Positions 23,093-34,857 of a DNA stretch of 64,000 nt are shown one piece after another; the stretch's first letter is position 1, and every line of letters begins with the position of its first letter. The DNA lies in the NCBI RefSeq assembly GCF_016545825.1, contig NC_052619.1:8695501-8759500 (forward strand). Reading direction: 5' to 3'. Origin of the DNA: Eucalyptus grandis. Lineage: Eukaryota; Streptophyta; Magnoliopsida; Myrtales; Myrtaceae. Under the pieces are notes generated by a model. The model saw only the letters and a list, made by a program, of their open reading frames with translations. It was not told the origin of the DNA and searched no databases. The position numbers were made by a program, and so were the translations under genes.

Positions 23093-23647
23093 TCAACTAA
23101 GGGCATCTACCACCTTATTTGCCTTACCTGGGTGGTACCATATTTCACAGGCATAATCCTTTAATAATTCCATCCACCTTCTCTGTCTCATGTTCAATTC
23201 TTTTTGCGAAAACAAATACTTCAAACTCTTATGATCTGTATAGATTTCAAACTTCTCTCCACACAGATAATGTCTCCGTATCTTCAAAGCAAATACTATA
23301 GCTGCCAATTCTAAATCATGGGTTGGGTAATTTAACTCATGAGGTTTCAACTGCCTCGATGCATAGGCTATGACCATGCCATGCTGCATCAAAACACATC
23401 CCAATCCTTTATGAGATGCATCACTATACACCGTGAACCCATCAGATCCAAATGGTATAGTTAGAATTGGAGCTGTAGTCAACTTCCTTTTAAGTTCCTG
23501 AAAGCTTCTTTCACAGTCTCCACTCCATTCAAACCTTACATTCTTTCGGGTCAATTTCGTTAAAGGACCTGCCAATTGTGAGAATCTTTCAATAAACCTC
23601 CTATAATAGCCATCCAACCTTAAGAAACTCTGTATCTCAGTCGGCAT
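23093..23647 (-). pseudogene. gypsy RNase H
   Basis: 184 codons with the RT thumb end ([16 protein letters not shown]) and an RNase HI-like domain: [59 protein letters not shown]. The catalytic D-E-D residues are visible. It degrades the RNA strand during reverse transcription. Confidence 0.92.
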
Positions 23648-24403
23648 TGTCGGTCTCGGCTAGTTCACTACCATCTCAACTTTTGCAGGGTCTACTGCAA
23701 TTCCATTTCCTGACACCACGTGTCCTAAAAATATTATCTGGTCTAGCCAGAATTCACACTTACTGAATTTGGCGTATAACTTATGATCTCTTAGTGTTTG
23801 CAATGCTATCCTCAAGTGTCATTCATGTTCCTCAGGTCCTTTAGAATATATCAGGATATCATCAATGAAGACAATTACAAATTGATCCAGATAAGGCCTA
23901 AATATCCTGCTCATTAAATCCATGAATGCGGCCGGTGCATTCGTTAATCCAAAAGGCATAACTAGGAACTCATAATGTCCATAACGAGTCCTAAATGCAG
24001 TCTTAGGAATGTCTTCTTTCTTTATCCTTAACTGATGGTATCCTGACCTTAAGTCAATTTTAGAAAAGATTGAACTTCCTTGCAATTGATCGAATAAATC
24101 ATCAATTCTAGGCAAGGGATACTTATTCTTTATAGTCACTTGGTTCAGCTGTCTATAGTCAATACATAAACGCATCGACCCGTCCTTCTTTTTCACAAAT
24201 AGAACTGGTGCACCCCAAGGTAAAGTACTTGGCCTAATAAATCCCTTATCAAGTAATTCTTGTAGTTGCACCTTCAATTCCTTTAGTTCCACTAAGGCCA
24301 TTCTATATGGGGCTTTCAATATTGGTCCTGTTCCAAGCATTAGTTCAATTTCAAACTCAATTTCTCGTTCCGGTGGTAATCCAGGCAACTTCTCAGGAAA
24401 CAC
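23648..24403 (-). pseudogene. gypsy reverse transcriptase
   Basis: 23819-24403 is open and carries [83 protein letters not shown] and the catalytic FIDDILIYS. After EEHE an in-frame TGA (probably from CGA) and, nearer RNase H, a TAG (probably from TGG) break the otherwise continuous frame through HLRIALQ.L and [13 protein letters not shown]. Both stops fit C-to-T decay of methylated cytosines. Confidence 0.93.
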
Positions 24404-24595
24404 ATCTTGAAATTCCCTGATAATTCGAATCTCATCGATTTTAGCCTCTTTCTTAGTAAGATCTGTTACTATTGCTAGGTATCCTTGACATCATTCGTCA
24501 AGTAGTTCATGAGCTTCTACCATCGAAATAATGGCTATAGAGGGGTTTGTCTAACCTCCAAAAGATTCAAAACTAGACTGGTCAGGTAACATGAA

Positions 24596-24890
24596 CTAGA
24601 TCACTTTTCTATAGCAATCCACCTTAGCCCGATACTTATGGAGCCAGTCCATTCCTATGATAACATCAAAGTCATACATAGCCATCACAACTAGATCTAT
24701 TTCCATATCTCGTCCCCCTATAGTTATCTTACATTTTGCACACATCATTGTAGATAATACCATGTTCTTTAAAGGCGTGGAAACACAAAGAGGCATCTCA
24801 AGAGATGTAGTTTCTATTTTACTCAATTGCCTATATCTTTCAGATATAAATGAATGCGTAGCACCCGTGTCAAATAATGCATATGCCTTC
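24596..24890 (-). pseudogene. gypsy aspartic protease
   Basis: The active-site motif ALFDTGATHSFI is at about 24845-24885, followed by LEMPLCVSTP, CKITIGGRDMEIDLVV and DFDVIIGMDWL. DTGA is intact, unlike in the copia element. Confidence 0.88.
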
Positions 24891-25059
24891 TTGCCATTTA
24901 TAAAATCGTACCTGAAATAACGTTCTTGGAAGCTTCCGCTTCCCCTTGGGTAACCGCATACACCTTTCCTTGTGCTGGTGGTCTCTGTGGATTTCTTTGT
25001 GGAGATGGTCCAATAGTATGTTGATGTACTCGTCGCATCGGGTTAACATTTGGTTGCGA

Positions 25060-26075
25060 CCTCTCTTGTGAACAATCTTTCTTGAGGTGTCCTACCTGTC
25101 CACAACCATAACATTTTAGCCGTCCATTGCAAGGTCCTGGGCCATGTTGCCCATCACATCTTCGACAAGTATTATTTTGATAGGGTGCTCTTCCTAAATT
25201 CAGGCCATCCCCGGCTTTTCCAAAGTTTCCAAAATTACTCTTTTCTTAGAATCCCGTGGTTTGACCCTGACTAGGATAGGATCTCTTACCCCGTCGGATA
25301 TCACTAAAGGTCAACTGTCTCTTAGACTCTGATTGCTCCCTCATCAGTTCCTGCTCTACCAACTGTGCCGTTTCATAAATTTCAGTATAATCCCTTATAT
25401 TCAGAGGCACCAGTTGTTCCCTGATATTAGTCCTCAACCATTTCAGGAATCTCTTAGCCTTTTCCTCTCGATCCTCAACCAATCTGGGAGCATACCTAGA
25501 CAATTCAGAAAATTTTGCTTCATACTGATCCACTATCAGCTCCCTTTGTTCCAACTGAACAAATTCAATGATCTTCTTATCCTTGGCACAATCAGAGAAA
25601 TGCTTCCTATTGAAAGCTCTAACAAATTCATCCCGGTTTATATCGACTGCGGTGGAAAGATCGTATCTCTTGAAGCTCTCCACCAAAACTTTGCATTTCC
25701 CTCTAACTGGTACTCTACCAAAGTCATTTTCTCAGCATCATTGCTGTCCAACAACCGGAAGATTTGTTCCATTCCATCTATCCATTGTTCCGCCTCCTCA
25801 GGACTTCCTGTTCCACTAAACTTAGGTGGCTTCAGCTTCAGAAATTGTTCCACCAGTCCTTGAGGGTGACATTCCACTCCAGGTTGTTGTTACGCTTGTC
25901 TTTCCATCAAATTTCCTATATTGGCCAATGCCTGCAGGATGTCTTCCATTCGGGGTTCAGCCCTTGCAGCAGAGGCTTCAGCCCTCGATGGATAAGAACT
26001 CCCAGCTTGTACCATGATTTTCCTGCAGTTTCCAAGCATTTGCCTCAGGAATAATTTGTGACTCAATGTCTCCAT
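25060..26075 (-). pseudogene. gypsy Gag
   Basis: Starts at the ATG at 26075. An in-frame TAA follows the first ~61 codons. The retrotransposon Gag domain (LKPPKFSGTGSPEEAEQWIDGM, KMTLVEYQLEGNAKFWW, FNRKHFSDCAKDKK..EF..L.Q..L.V..YEAKF.ELSRYAP) covers 25246-25877 with a frame shift near 25640-25690. An intact CCHC zinc knuckle (CYGCGQVGHLKKDC) is at about 25070-25115. It would form the particle and package element RNA. Confidence 0.9.
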
Positions 26076-26267
26076 TTAAAAGCGTAACATAAACATGTTA
26101 CCGGCACCTAAAGACAACTCATAATAATTACTAGGGATCTACGAGTATATACCCATCACCCGTTGTTCAAAGTTAGTCAACTATCCCGGTTAGTATCCTA
26201 TGGTGTGTATTGTCATCATATTCCTCAATTTCCAAATGAGGCTCCTTATCACTCCACATATAACCAT

Positions 26268-26280
26268 TGTTCTGATACCA
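26268..26280 (-). other. gypsy primer binding site
   Basis: The minus strand reads TGGTATCAGAACA five bases after the 5' LTR, close to the tRNA-iMet complement (TGGTATCAGAGCC). Confidence 0.8.
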
Positions 26281-26524
26281 TTAGATGTGGCACCCCTCGA
26301 ACGGCCCCCGATCTATTGGAGTCACCACAGTGCACTTACCTTTCACTTGATCTGGCAAAGCATCACTCTGATACCATAGAATTGTGATGGGCCCTTAAGT
26401 CCTGGGGTTTATATCATTTAAATCGGTCCCAACGCAGTTCGTATAACGGAAGCATATTCGATATCTCCCTGATCCATACTCAAACTAAGTAATGCAATGC
26501 AATGCACACCCACTACACATTTCA

Positions 26525-26553
26525 TTATATATATATATATATATATATATATA
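26525..26553. repeat. (AT)n microsatellite
   Basis: AT run; the other LTR has a shorter run at about 15820-15835. Confidence 0.93.
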
Positions 26554-26742
26554 AGTTAGAGCCGGACCACTTTTATTTACATAGCTTGATGGACATCATG
26601 AATTGGTACATCAAAAGGCCAAGGCTTTACTAAGCTCGGCTATAACCAAAGGTACCTGACCCCACAACAGTCATGTATATCGGTCCATCATTTAGTGTTG
26701 GCCATCCAAAAAGAAGCTTCATCCTCCCTCCATCGCGCTCAG

Positions 26743-26994
26743 TCACACCCAACCTCGTCCGTCAGCTGGCGGCAGCGGCAGCATCCCCAGCATAACCCTG
26801 TCGCGGCGGACATGCACGGACAAGAACTCCTGAATGATAGGGCTAGCAGGTGATCCCACATCGTACAAAACCAGAACCCACACACGAACAAAAACTAACC
26901 CCCGTATCTCGGGGTGATGATGCTCTGTACACTCAAACTCAACGTCGGTCGGTATGCCATAAAAAGTACCAGGGGTGACTGGTGACGGAGACAT
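26743..26994 (-). CDS. LTR-encoded ORF, copy c (intact, 83 aa)
   Basis: Complete 83-codon ORF from the ATG at 26994, inside the 5' LTR of the gypsy element. Readable features: GTFYGIPTDVEFEC (residues ~9-22), a variable HHHPEI stretch, FVRV..LVLYDVG, PIIQEFLSVHVRRD.VM.GMLP (about 52-72) and a GWV end. It is collinear without gaps with copies at 16025-16276, 34858-35108 and (to a frameshift) 53176-53426. The ATG follows a putative splice acceptor CATTTCAG. No known domain was recognised. It is in the LTR, so it is present twice in the element. It may be expressed from the LTR promoter or be a fossil; protein-level constraint argues that it was translated in the past. Confidence 0.55.
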   Translation of the reverse strand: MSPSPVTPGTFYGIPTDVEFECTEHHHPEIRGLVFVRVWVLVLYDVGSPASPIIQEFLSVHVRRDRVMLGMLPLPPADGRGWV

Positions 26995-29109
26995 AACTCC
27001 TAGTCTGAAATGTTAGTCCCCAAAAGGGGTGAGTACAACCACTCAGAAGTAAAAGATCCATCAAACTACACAATGCAACAAGCAAGACAACCAAGATTTC
27101 ATGTGAAATGCGCATATCATCCATGCAATCATGCATATAGCTCCATGAGATCCATTCAATGCCTCAATGACCACATTTTCAATGCCAAATAGTACCAACT
27201 CAAGTTCACAGACAAATTATGTCCCATGCCATATGCACACACATGCGCATGATTCATTTCCCATTTTGATTTTCAAAAGGATCTCATTTTTCCCAGGGAC
27301 CAATATTTGCGTCCCTCTTGACTCTCGCACCCAACCTGGCATCGCGAGACCTCCGGCACACACCTTCGGGCATCTCATACCCCAACTGGCATCACGAGGC
27401 CATCCGGTACACACCTCCAGGCATCCCGCCACTCCCGGGACATCGTCGACTTAGCCGTTCGACGGTATCATCAACATCACAATATATACATATATGTCTC
27501 ACTTTCAAAATAGCATTTGATGCAATAATGTCAAAGGTTTCAATCAATTTTTGATGTCATATGATATGCTAAATGTCACCACATATCCTGTACAAATAAC
27601 AATCCAAGACATCACATTTCATAAAGCAATTCATTTGTTCTTGAAAATAAAACAATTTTCGGATAAAACAGAATGCACTCCTTTAATTAAAATTCTGGAA
27701 AAATTAGTAAAAGATCTTAATAAATTCTGAAAATTTAACATGTTATAAATGGGATCTAGGTAAAAGGTTTCATGAAGAACACCATGTCAAAATAACTTCG
27801 TACAAGTCGCTATGGTCCATGCGTCACAGCCTCAAAACTTCAAACATCACCATTGCACAGTTTTATTCACAAATTCGGTATAACCCATAATTCAACTCAG
27901 AAAATTCTAAAATTTTGATATAATATAGATAAAACATAGAGATAAAAGTTTCGTGAAGAACTCGAAGTCAGATTCATGATAGATCAAGAGCTATAATCAC
28001 TATAGCTCTCCCTAACCCTCGGCAACAGTTTCCAGATCTAACACTTTCAAAGAAAATTCGTTTCACCAACCAATAATTGTCCATTTCTTCCCATATTTTA
28101 GTATGTTACTCCTCAAGATGTCATAGACAACTTTCATGAAGGACACAAAGTCAAATTTCGGCTAGATAATTACAGAAAATTCACGGAGTCACCAAAGGTC
28201 AAGCTGTTTTTCCCTGAAACAGTTTGCTAGCCTAAAGAACAACTCCTATATTTTTGAAAATTCCGACATCCAGCATATTCAAAATCTATTACACTTCACA
28301 CACAACCACAGCAAGCATCATGTAGATCAATGGACTTCACTTGCCTCAAATTCACGCAAACACAGCAAGCAAACGGTGACCTGAGGGCTTCGGGCGTGGC
28401 TCGATCAACGGCGGCGGCTGGCGAACGCACGGCAGGGCTGGTCTCCTTCCTCCCCTCGCCGAAGCACCCTCACGCCTCTCTCTTTCTCTCGGTCACTCTC
28501 CCTTTTCTCTCAATCTCTCTCTCGATCACTCTCTTGGTCACTCCGCCCCCTTCCCCTTTTCTTTTATTCTCTTAATTGCTTGTAATCATTAGGTTTGCAT
28601 GGAGGTTTCTGGTGAAGCAATAGGGGCAGCGACACTTAGAGAATCTCTCTCGCCACTTGTCAAACTTCATGCATGGAGGTGGCCTTATTTGGGCCGGGCC
28701 TTGGTCGACCAAATAGGGGGAAATGGTGGGCTGCTTTGGGCTGTTTCGGGCCTTAAGTGTCCAGCCCACACTTGCTCCTATTTTTCCACTTTAATCCCCA
28801 CTTATAATTACATAATCACAAATATTCACATGGCCATAAAATATTACAACATTAATCAAGGGAAATTAGATTCATAGGGTACACGGCCAAGTATAGAAAA
28901 TTTCTTATCAATCTATCCTTTAGTACAATCCTTGATCACACATGGACATAGGATACATTTCCAACAAAACAATTGTCCATTAAATGCTCGGCCTTGTTTA
29001 TTTGTAATCCATTGGTCTAATGGCTATAATATAGTCCGATGGCGCTTCCATCACCTATTCATGGGTCGTAGTGCATCTAGAGATTGCTATGAAATTTTAG
29101 GATGCCACA

Positions 29110-29114
29110 ATGTG
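29110..29114. other. Target site duplication ATGTG (right)
   Basis: Exact copy of 15575-15579. Confidence 0.9.
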
Positions 29115-29438
29115 ATTTTCTCAAATTCCAAAAATCCATCGTAATATCATAGCAAATCTCCATTTCCCACAAGATAATTAATTAAAAAACAACGGGCTCG
29201 GGCTAATTCTCTCCCTCTGTGGGCCTAGTCCGGCTTGATAATTTAAAGCTCAGAACCACAAATTCGAAACCATCCGCCACCGGTCCAATAAATAAATGCA
29301 AAAAAGGCAAATTAAAATAAATGCACCTAAATTTATGTGCTATGCAATTAAATATTTTTCTTTTCAGGGATAAAATTAATCCCTTAATTTTTATGCAATA
29401 AATAAATAACTGAGTCACCAAAATTTAAGTGTCAACAA
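29115..29438 (-). mobile_element. Ogre/Tat-like copy 1 5' LTR, part 1 of 3
   Basis: The 5' end of the LTR on the minus strand: it starts TGTTGACACTTAAATTTTGG at 29438, matching TGTTGACACCTAATTTTGG at 58390 in copy 2. It directly continues 14964-15579 once the gypsy element is removed. Confidence 0.82.
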
Positions 29439-31872
29439 TGTCCTTAATAACGATTTTTGTGGATGATAGGATATGGATGCATGATTAGCTAAAAGCCTGG
29501 GAAGAGAAATCTCCTATCAAAATGGTGGTATGGAAATAGAGAAGCAGAGTAGACTATGGAATCGCGGAGAAATATGATTTGTTGACGAGAAGGAAGGTAA
29601 AATTCTATTATGATCCATTTCCAATTTCAAATACACAAGTAGTATGCCCCTTTAATTTGGCGACTTACTTCCGGTACTCTAATTTCTTTAGCACCGTACT
29701 CATCTGCCGCTCTAATATTTAATGTCCTGTAAAGTTAATAACCTTTCTTTTTTTATAGATAAATTCGTTATGCTGTAAACCACTAGATGGAATAGGTGTT
29801 GGAAGGTTCTTAGCACCATGGTTCTCATGCTTGAATTTTACAGCATGATCAACTTATTGTTGCAATTGTTGAGAAAACAGACACTCCGTATCGATATGCT
29901 TATGTTCAATATATTTTCCAGGAAAGGTGTGCTCCTTACTGGGATTTGCAAATGTTATGGAGAAGTTATAAAATGAAGAAAGACAAATCTCACTTGGGTA
30001 GCGGCATTAATAGTTCACGCAACAAACTTCTATCTGTGACTAGAGATGAGAAACATCTAATGGCTCACTTCTTCAAGGTATCATAAATCATCTAGGACAT
30101 ATGATAAGCCTCACTGGGGTCAGAAATCATGTAAGTGGACTCTTTTGTGATCTCAATTATTGCCTACATTTTCTAGAAATGGTTATACCTAGGTGATTAT
30201 TTGTAATAGAATCCCTTCCATTCACCTCCAGTCACACCAGAGGATCCTTTTAGGTTTCAAGATTGACAAGAAGTGCTAAGGGAGACATCTCAAGCAACTG
30301 CCCTTTTGCTGGTTTCTAATGTTGCTAAGAGGAATTAAAGTTTGAAAAACTTATATAAATCTTTTTGTGCAGGAAGCTGTGGCTAATTGGCCAACCGTAC
30401 AAATGAAGACCGAATAAAGGAAAATGAAGATGACATTCAAAGTGAAGTTTTTAGTTACTTTTTGTGAGTTTATGCCTCAAAATCTCAAGAATGTATCAAA
30501 ATTTTGGTACCTCCGTGCAACCAGAGGATTCTTAATTATGTACAATGTATGTTTTCTTTTCCTAGTTTGGTTTGGCTTTTTTAGCTATATTTTCTCTTTG
30601 GATGGTTTCTCCTTGCTTTTTATGTTTCCTAGCTAGAGGTATGCATGTTGATTGCATCTTATTATTTGATTTATGACAATTCATTAGAGATCCTTGTCGA
30701 TTTGCTACTTCACATATTTCGAATTTGATACCATATGCTTTGCATTGGAGATAACTTTTCTATATTAAAAACAATTAGATGGAATGTGTGTTGGAAGGTC
30801 ATAGCATTGTGGTTCTCATCTTGGAATTTTACAACATAATTAACTCATTGTTGCAATTGTGAAGACGACAGACTCTGTATTGCTATGCTTATGTTCAATT
30901 TATTCTCCAAGAAAAGGTGAGGTTTTTAGTGGGATTTGCAATGTTATGGAGAAGTCATAAAATGAAGAAAGAGGAATTTCACTTGGGTAGCGGCATCAAT
31001 AGTTGGTGCAGCAAAACTTCCATCTATGACAGGAGAGGAGCTTCTCTAAAGTATTATTAATCATCTTATAGTTGAGGCTAAATTTTGGTACCATCGGTGC
31101 ATAGGACATGTGATAAGTCTCCCTTGGGGTCTGAAATCTTGTAAATCGACCCTTGTGTGATCTCCACAATTGCCTCCATTTTCTCGAAATGGTTATGCCT
31201 AGGTGCTTATCTATAATAGAAGCCCTTCCATTCACCTCAAGTTGTACTAGATGACTCTTAGGTTTAAAGATTGATAAGAAGTGCTAAGGGAGACATGTCA
31301 AACAATTGGCTTTATGCAAGTTTCTAATGTCGCTGAGGGACTTAAAAGTTTAAGAAACTTACAAGAACCTTTCTATGTAGGGAGCTGTGGCTAATTGGGC
31401 AGTTGTATAGATGGAGACCGAAGAAAGGCAGATGATGGATGAAATTTGATGTTGACTGTGTTCCCTCTGACAATCTTCGGGTGGTGAACCCTGTATTCAT
31501 TTGTCTTGGGGGTAAAAAGGCTATTTAGGCAAACCTAAATGTGTTTTTTTCCCTTTATGTGGGCCCACTAAAATACTTATTACATTTCATTAGAATGTGT
31601 GTTTTCTTCATTGTTATGCAATAGAACTTGCATATCAGTACCCAAATCTTCTTTTACGAGGAAACACTTGAAGGGCTTGTCTAGACCAAGAGAAACATTC
31701 TGCGTGCTTAGAATGGTGCTCAAGGTTATCTTAGTTGCTCTTGCCAAAACTAGTTCATGGACCTCTTGATGTGAAAATGGTGTTCAAAGTAGTCTTAGTC
31801 ATGTGTATGATAGGCACTCACAATACGAAACAGGAATTGATAATGTTCATGGAATGGGCTGTGTTGGAGGGA
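29439..31872. other. Unidentified region with tandem exon-like duplication
   Basis: Host-like sequence between the Ogre-like LTR and a solo LTR. Two diverged copies of one segment lie at about 29760-30420 and 30757-31435. Copy 1 has an exon-like stretch after 'ttttacag' reading QLIVAIVEKTDTPYRYAYVQ on the plus strand, with a possible donor at FFK|gtatca (about 30078). Both copies have a second exon-like block after a 'gcag' or 'gtag' acceptor (LWLIGQ.Y..RP.KG). Copy 2 continues with CVPSDNLRVVNPVFIC. Copy 2 carries a 2-base loss and stops. I do not recognise the family. It looks like a duplicated, decayed plant gene fragment. Confidence 0.45.
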
Positions 31873-31877
31873 CGACT
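31873..31877. other. Target duplication CGACT (left)
   Basis: Exact copy of 35532-35536. Confidence 0.9.
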
Positions 31878-34329
31878 TGTGGCATCCCAAAATTCAAAGT
31901 CAAATTATAAGGTGTGTTAAAGTCTCTAATTGGGTAATGAAATTGCCTATGGTTTAATGCTTTAGCCATTAGTCTTTTTAAGATTGGGTGATTTGTGCAT
32001 ATGTTTATGAGATTTTAGATTAGATAGATTAATGATGATAATCTAAGCTTGGCCATGCACCTTATGAATTAAATAAAAATGTCACAAGACTTTGGCCATG
32101 TGGAAAATTAAAATTTAAAATTTATAGAAGAAATTCAAAAAAAAAAAAAAAAAAGGGGTAAAAATTTGATTGGGCCTTAAGCCCAAGAGTGGATCTTTAA
32201 TGGGCCAAGTTGGCCGGCCCATTGAAGCCCACAAGTGGGCTGCCGTCGACCAAGAGGGAGGCCCAAGAGTGGCCGGCCCAAGCCCAAAAGCCCAAGCCCA
32301 TTATGCATGAATTGAGACAAGTGGCAAGAGGAGATGGCATGCATTGGCTAATTAGGAGGCAAACAATGATTACTAATGATGAGGTTTAAGAGAAATAAAA
32401 GGGAAGAGAGAGAGAGAGGTGGCCGGTTGCTTCATTCGGCCAAGAGAGTGAGAGAGAGAGAGAGATTTCGAGAGAGAGAGGGAGAGTGGCCGAGAGAGAG
32501 GAGAAGCCGAGGAGGAGTCGTCGCCGTCCGTCCGCCGTGCTCGCCGCCGTGTGCCGTCGACTGTCTGGTCTAGAGGCAAGTTGGAGTCCTCTAGCTGCTC
32601 TTGCATGTGTGTATGTTACATGTATGTCGAATTTTGGGTGATTAGGAGAGGAAAACCGAAGCTTGGATGGCTTGTTTTGACTAAGGTTGCTGTTTTCGTT
32701 TGAGTCAGCTCGAGTCAGAACGTTGTGAGAGCTTGCATGCATGTTTAGAGTCCGATTTTAGCTTCGATCTCTTCATGAAAGTTGTACCTAACATCTTAAA
32801 CTACAACATAATAAAATTTGGTTGAAAATGATGGAGATTTGAGGGGTTAAAATCTCATCCTACGGAGACCTCAGATCTGGAAAGATTTCACTGACCTCTT
32901 GTTGGATTTGTGGTTGCATGTTGATTTTTGATAAGAATCTCTCTTTGATTTCTTCATGAAAGTTGTGGGGGACATCTTAAAATAAAACATACTAAAATTT
33001 AGTGGAAAATTATGGAGATTTGAGGGGTTAAACTCTCATCCTACGGAGACCTCAGATCTGGAACGATTTCACTAACCTCTTGTTGGATTTGTGGTTGCAT
33101 GTTGATTTGTGCTAAGAATCTCTCTGTGATTTCTTCATGAAAGTTGTGGGGGACATCTTAAAATACAACATAATCAAATTTGAAGTGAAATTAACAAGTA
33201 TAACCTAGTAAAACGACTAGATCTTGAAGACGGTAATTCTGGAGATGTATTACAGGACACCCGAGACTTCATGGACCTAAATGACGACTATACTCTGGAT
33301 ATTTGACTTGGATCTCTTCACAAAAATTGTAGAGAGAATCTTTATGTATAACATATCCAAATTTCAGAGGAAACGAATAATAATAGGTAGGTGAAAACTC
33401 AGTATTTCGGAGAAGCATGTTCTGGACGTTTCGGTGATGGATCCAGAAGCTTCGTGTGACTGTATAAAATAATATAAAAAGAATCTGACTTGGAAGTCTT
33501 CATAAAAAATTTACTTTAATGTCTTGGCTATAACTCCGTAAAATTTCGTAATTTTTGGAGGTCGTATGGATATTTTAATCGAATTTCTTCGGAAACTGTG
33601 CATACTGATTTCATCCGAAAATTACATGCTGTTTTGTGTGATTTATGGAATTATGTGAAATTTTATTTGGCAATGTATTTTACATGAAATCATCATCCTA
33701 TTGTCTTATTTATCACTTGCCTTAATTTTTATGATTTTTGAGAATTATGTAGATATTAAATTAATATTTTTGAAAATGGCACAAGCTGGAATTTAAATAA
33801 ATGTAAAAAGGGCATGATAAATGGATTATTTTAATTGGCATAAATTCCATGAATTTTATTTTATAAATAATTGCACCATGTAGTATGTGTGATGAGGTCT
33901 TGATGTATGCATTGAGATGCATGTGTGAATTCAATGTTGAACATGATTGTTGATTGCCAATACATCATATGCCATGCTAAATTAAGACCGAAATTTGGTG
34001 AACATGAATAATGTTAAATGAGGAGATTGTTGTGGTGGATGATGATGCCCGGAATGTATAGAGATACATTGCCGGATGCCCTGGGAGATTCAGGATGCCC
34101 GGAAAGTTGGGGGTGCCGGAAGCCCTGTCGGAGGTCTTTGCCCGAGGGGAATGCCTCGTGATGCCAGTTGGGATGCAAGATGCCCGGAATGTGGGGGGCC
34201 GGATGCCCGGTGGCCTGGAATGGCTGAATGCCGGAGGTTTTTCTCGCATGGGATGCGAGTGTATAATATGAGATGAAATTGATGATCCGAGGAAGGGTGA
34301 TGTGGTGATCAAATTGAAAGTTAAAAGTG

Positions 34330-34720
34330 GAAATTAAACCATGCATGATATGATGACGATATATGACATGGCATGATGATATGCATGATGATATGCATGA
34401 TATATGATATGGCAGGATGACATGTATGATATGATGATGCCATGATGATGATGACATGTGTGATGTGATGATGTGATGATGATGATGACATGTATGATAT
34501 GATGATGCCATGATGATGATGACATGAGTATGATATGATGATGATATATGATATGGCGTGATGACGTGTGATGTGATGATGTCATGATGATGATGACATG
34601 TGTATGTATATGATGAGGATGACATGTGTGTAATATAATAATGTCATGATGACGACTATATGAGTATGACATGATGATACACATGTATGTGTTATGATTG
34701 TGATGATAATGCATGATAGT
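34330..34720 (+). repeat. ATG/TGA-rich minisatellite
   Basis: Degenerate arrays built on 'atgatgatgacatg' and 'gatatgatgatgccatgatgatg'. The antisense strand is open for long His-rich stretches only because of the repeat. It lies directly upstream of the putative LTR intron. Confidence 0.85.
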
Positions 34721-34737
34721 ATGCGCATGGCTTCAAG

Positions 34738-34848
34738 GTAAGTAACGCCTGCAATGCATGTATGATTTGTATGATGCATTGAGTGGTTATTGGATTCCTT
34801 TACCTGCTGAGTGGTTGTACTCACCCCTTTTGGGGACCAACATTTCAG
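34738..34848 (+). other. Putative LTR intron (111 bp), copy a
   Basis: Donor TTCAAG|GTAAGTAAC and acceptor ACATTTCAG|ATTAGC fit plant splice sites. A CCCC-TTTT-GGGG hairpin precedes the acceptor. A counterpart of 109 bp is at 53058-53166. Confidence 0.45.
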
Positions 34849-34857
34849 ATTAGCAAC

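Larger units (their letters stand above)
15580..29109 (-). mobile_element. Ty3/gypsy (Tekay/Del-like) element, family A
   Basis: A 13.5-kb minus-strand element with TGTGGCA...TGCCACA LTRs and a perfect ATGTG duplication. Minus-strand order is 5' LTR (26286-29109), primer site, gag, protease, RT, RNase H, integrase, polypurine tract, 3' LTR (15580-21483, enlarged by a nested solo LTR). RT before integrase defines Ty3/gypsy. The C-terminal EEATWE....RYPHLF tail and the CGAGGACGAAATTCTCC context before the tract are usual for Tekay/Del chromoviruses. Several stops and frameshifts inactivate it. Confidence 0.92.
26286..29109 (-). repeat. family A 5' LTR
   Basis: 2824 bp, TGTGGCACC...GATGCCACA (plus view), collinear with 15580-21483 except for the nested LTR. 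It contains LTR ORF copy c. Confidence 0.94.

Noticed and set aside
34014..34824. Long His/Ser-rich antisense ORFs
   Set aside because: They are the reverse strand of the ATG/TGA minisatellite; composition follows the repeat.
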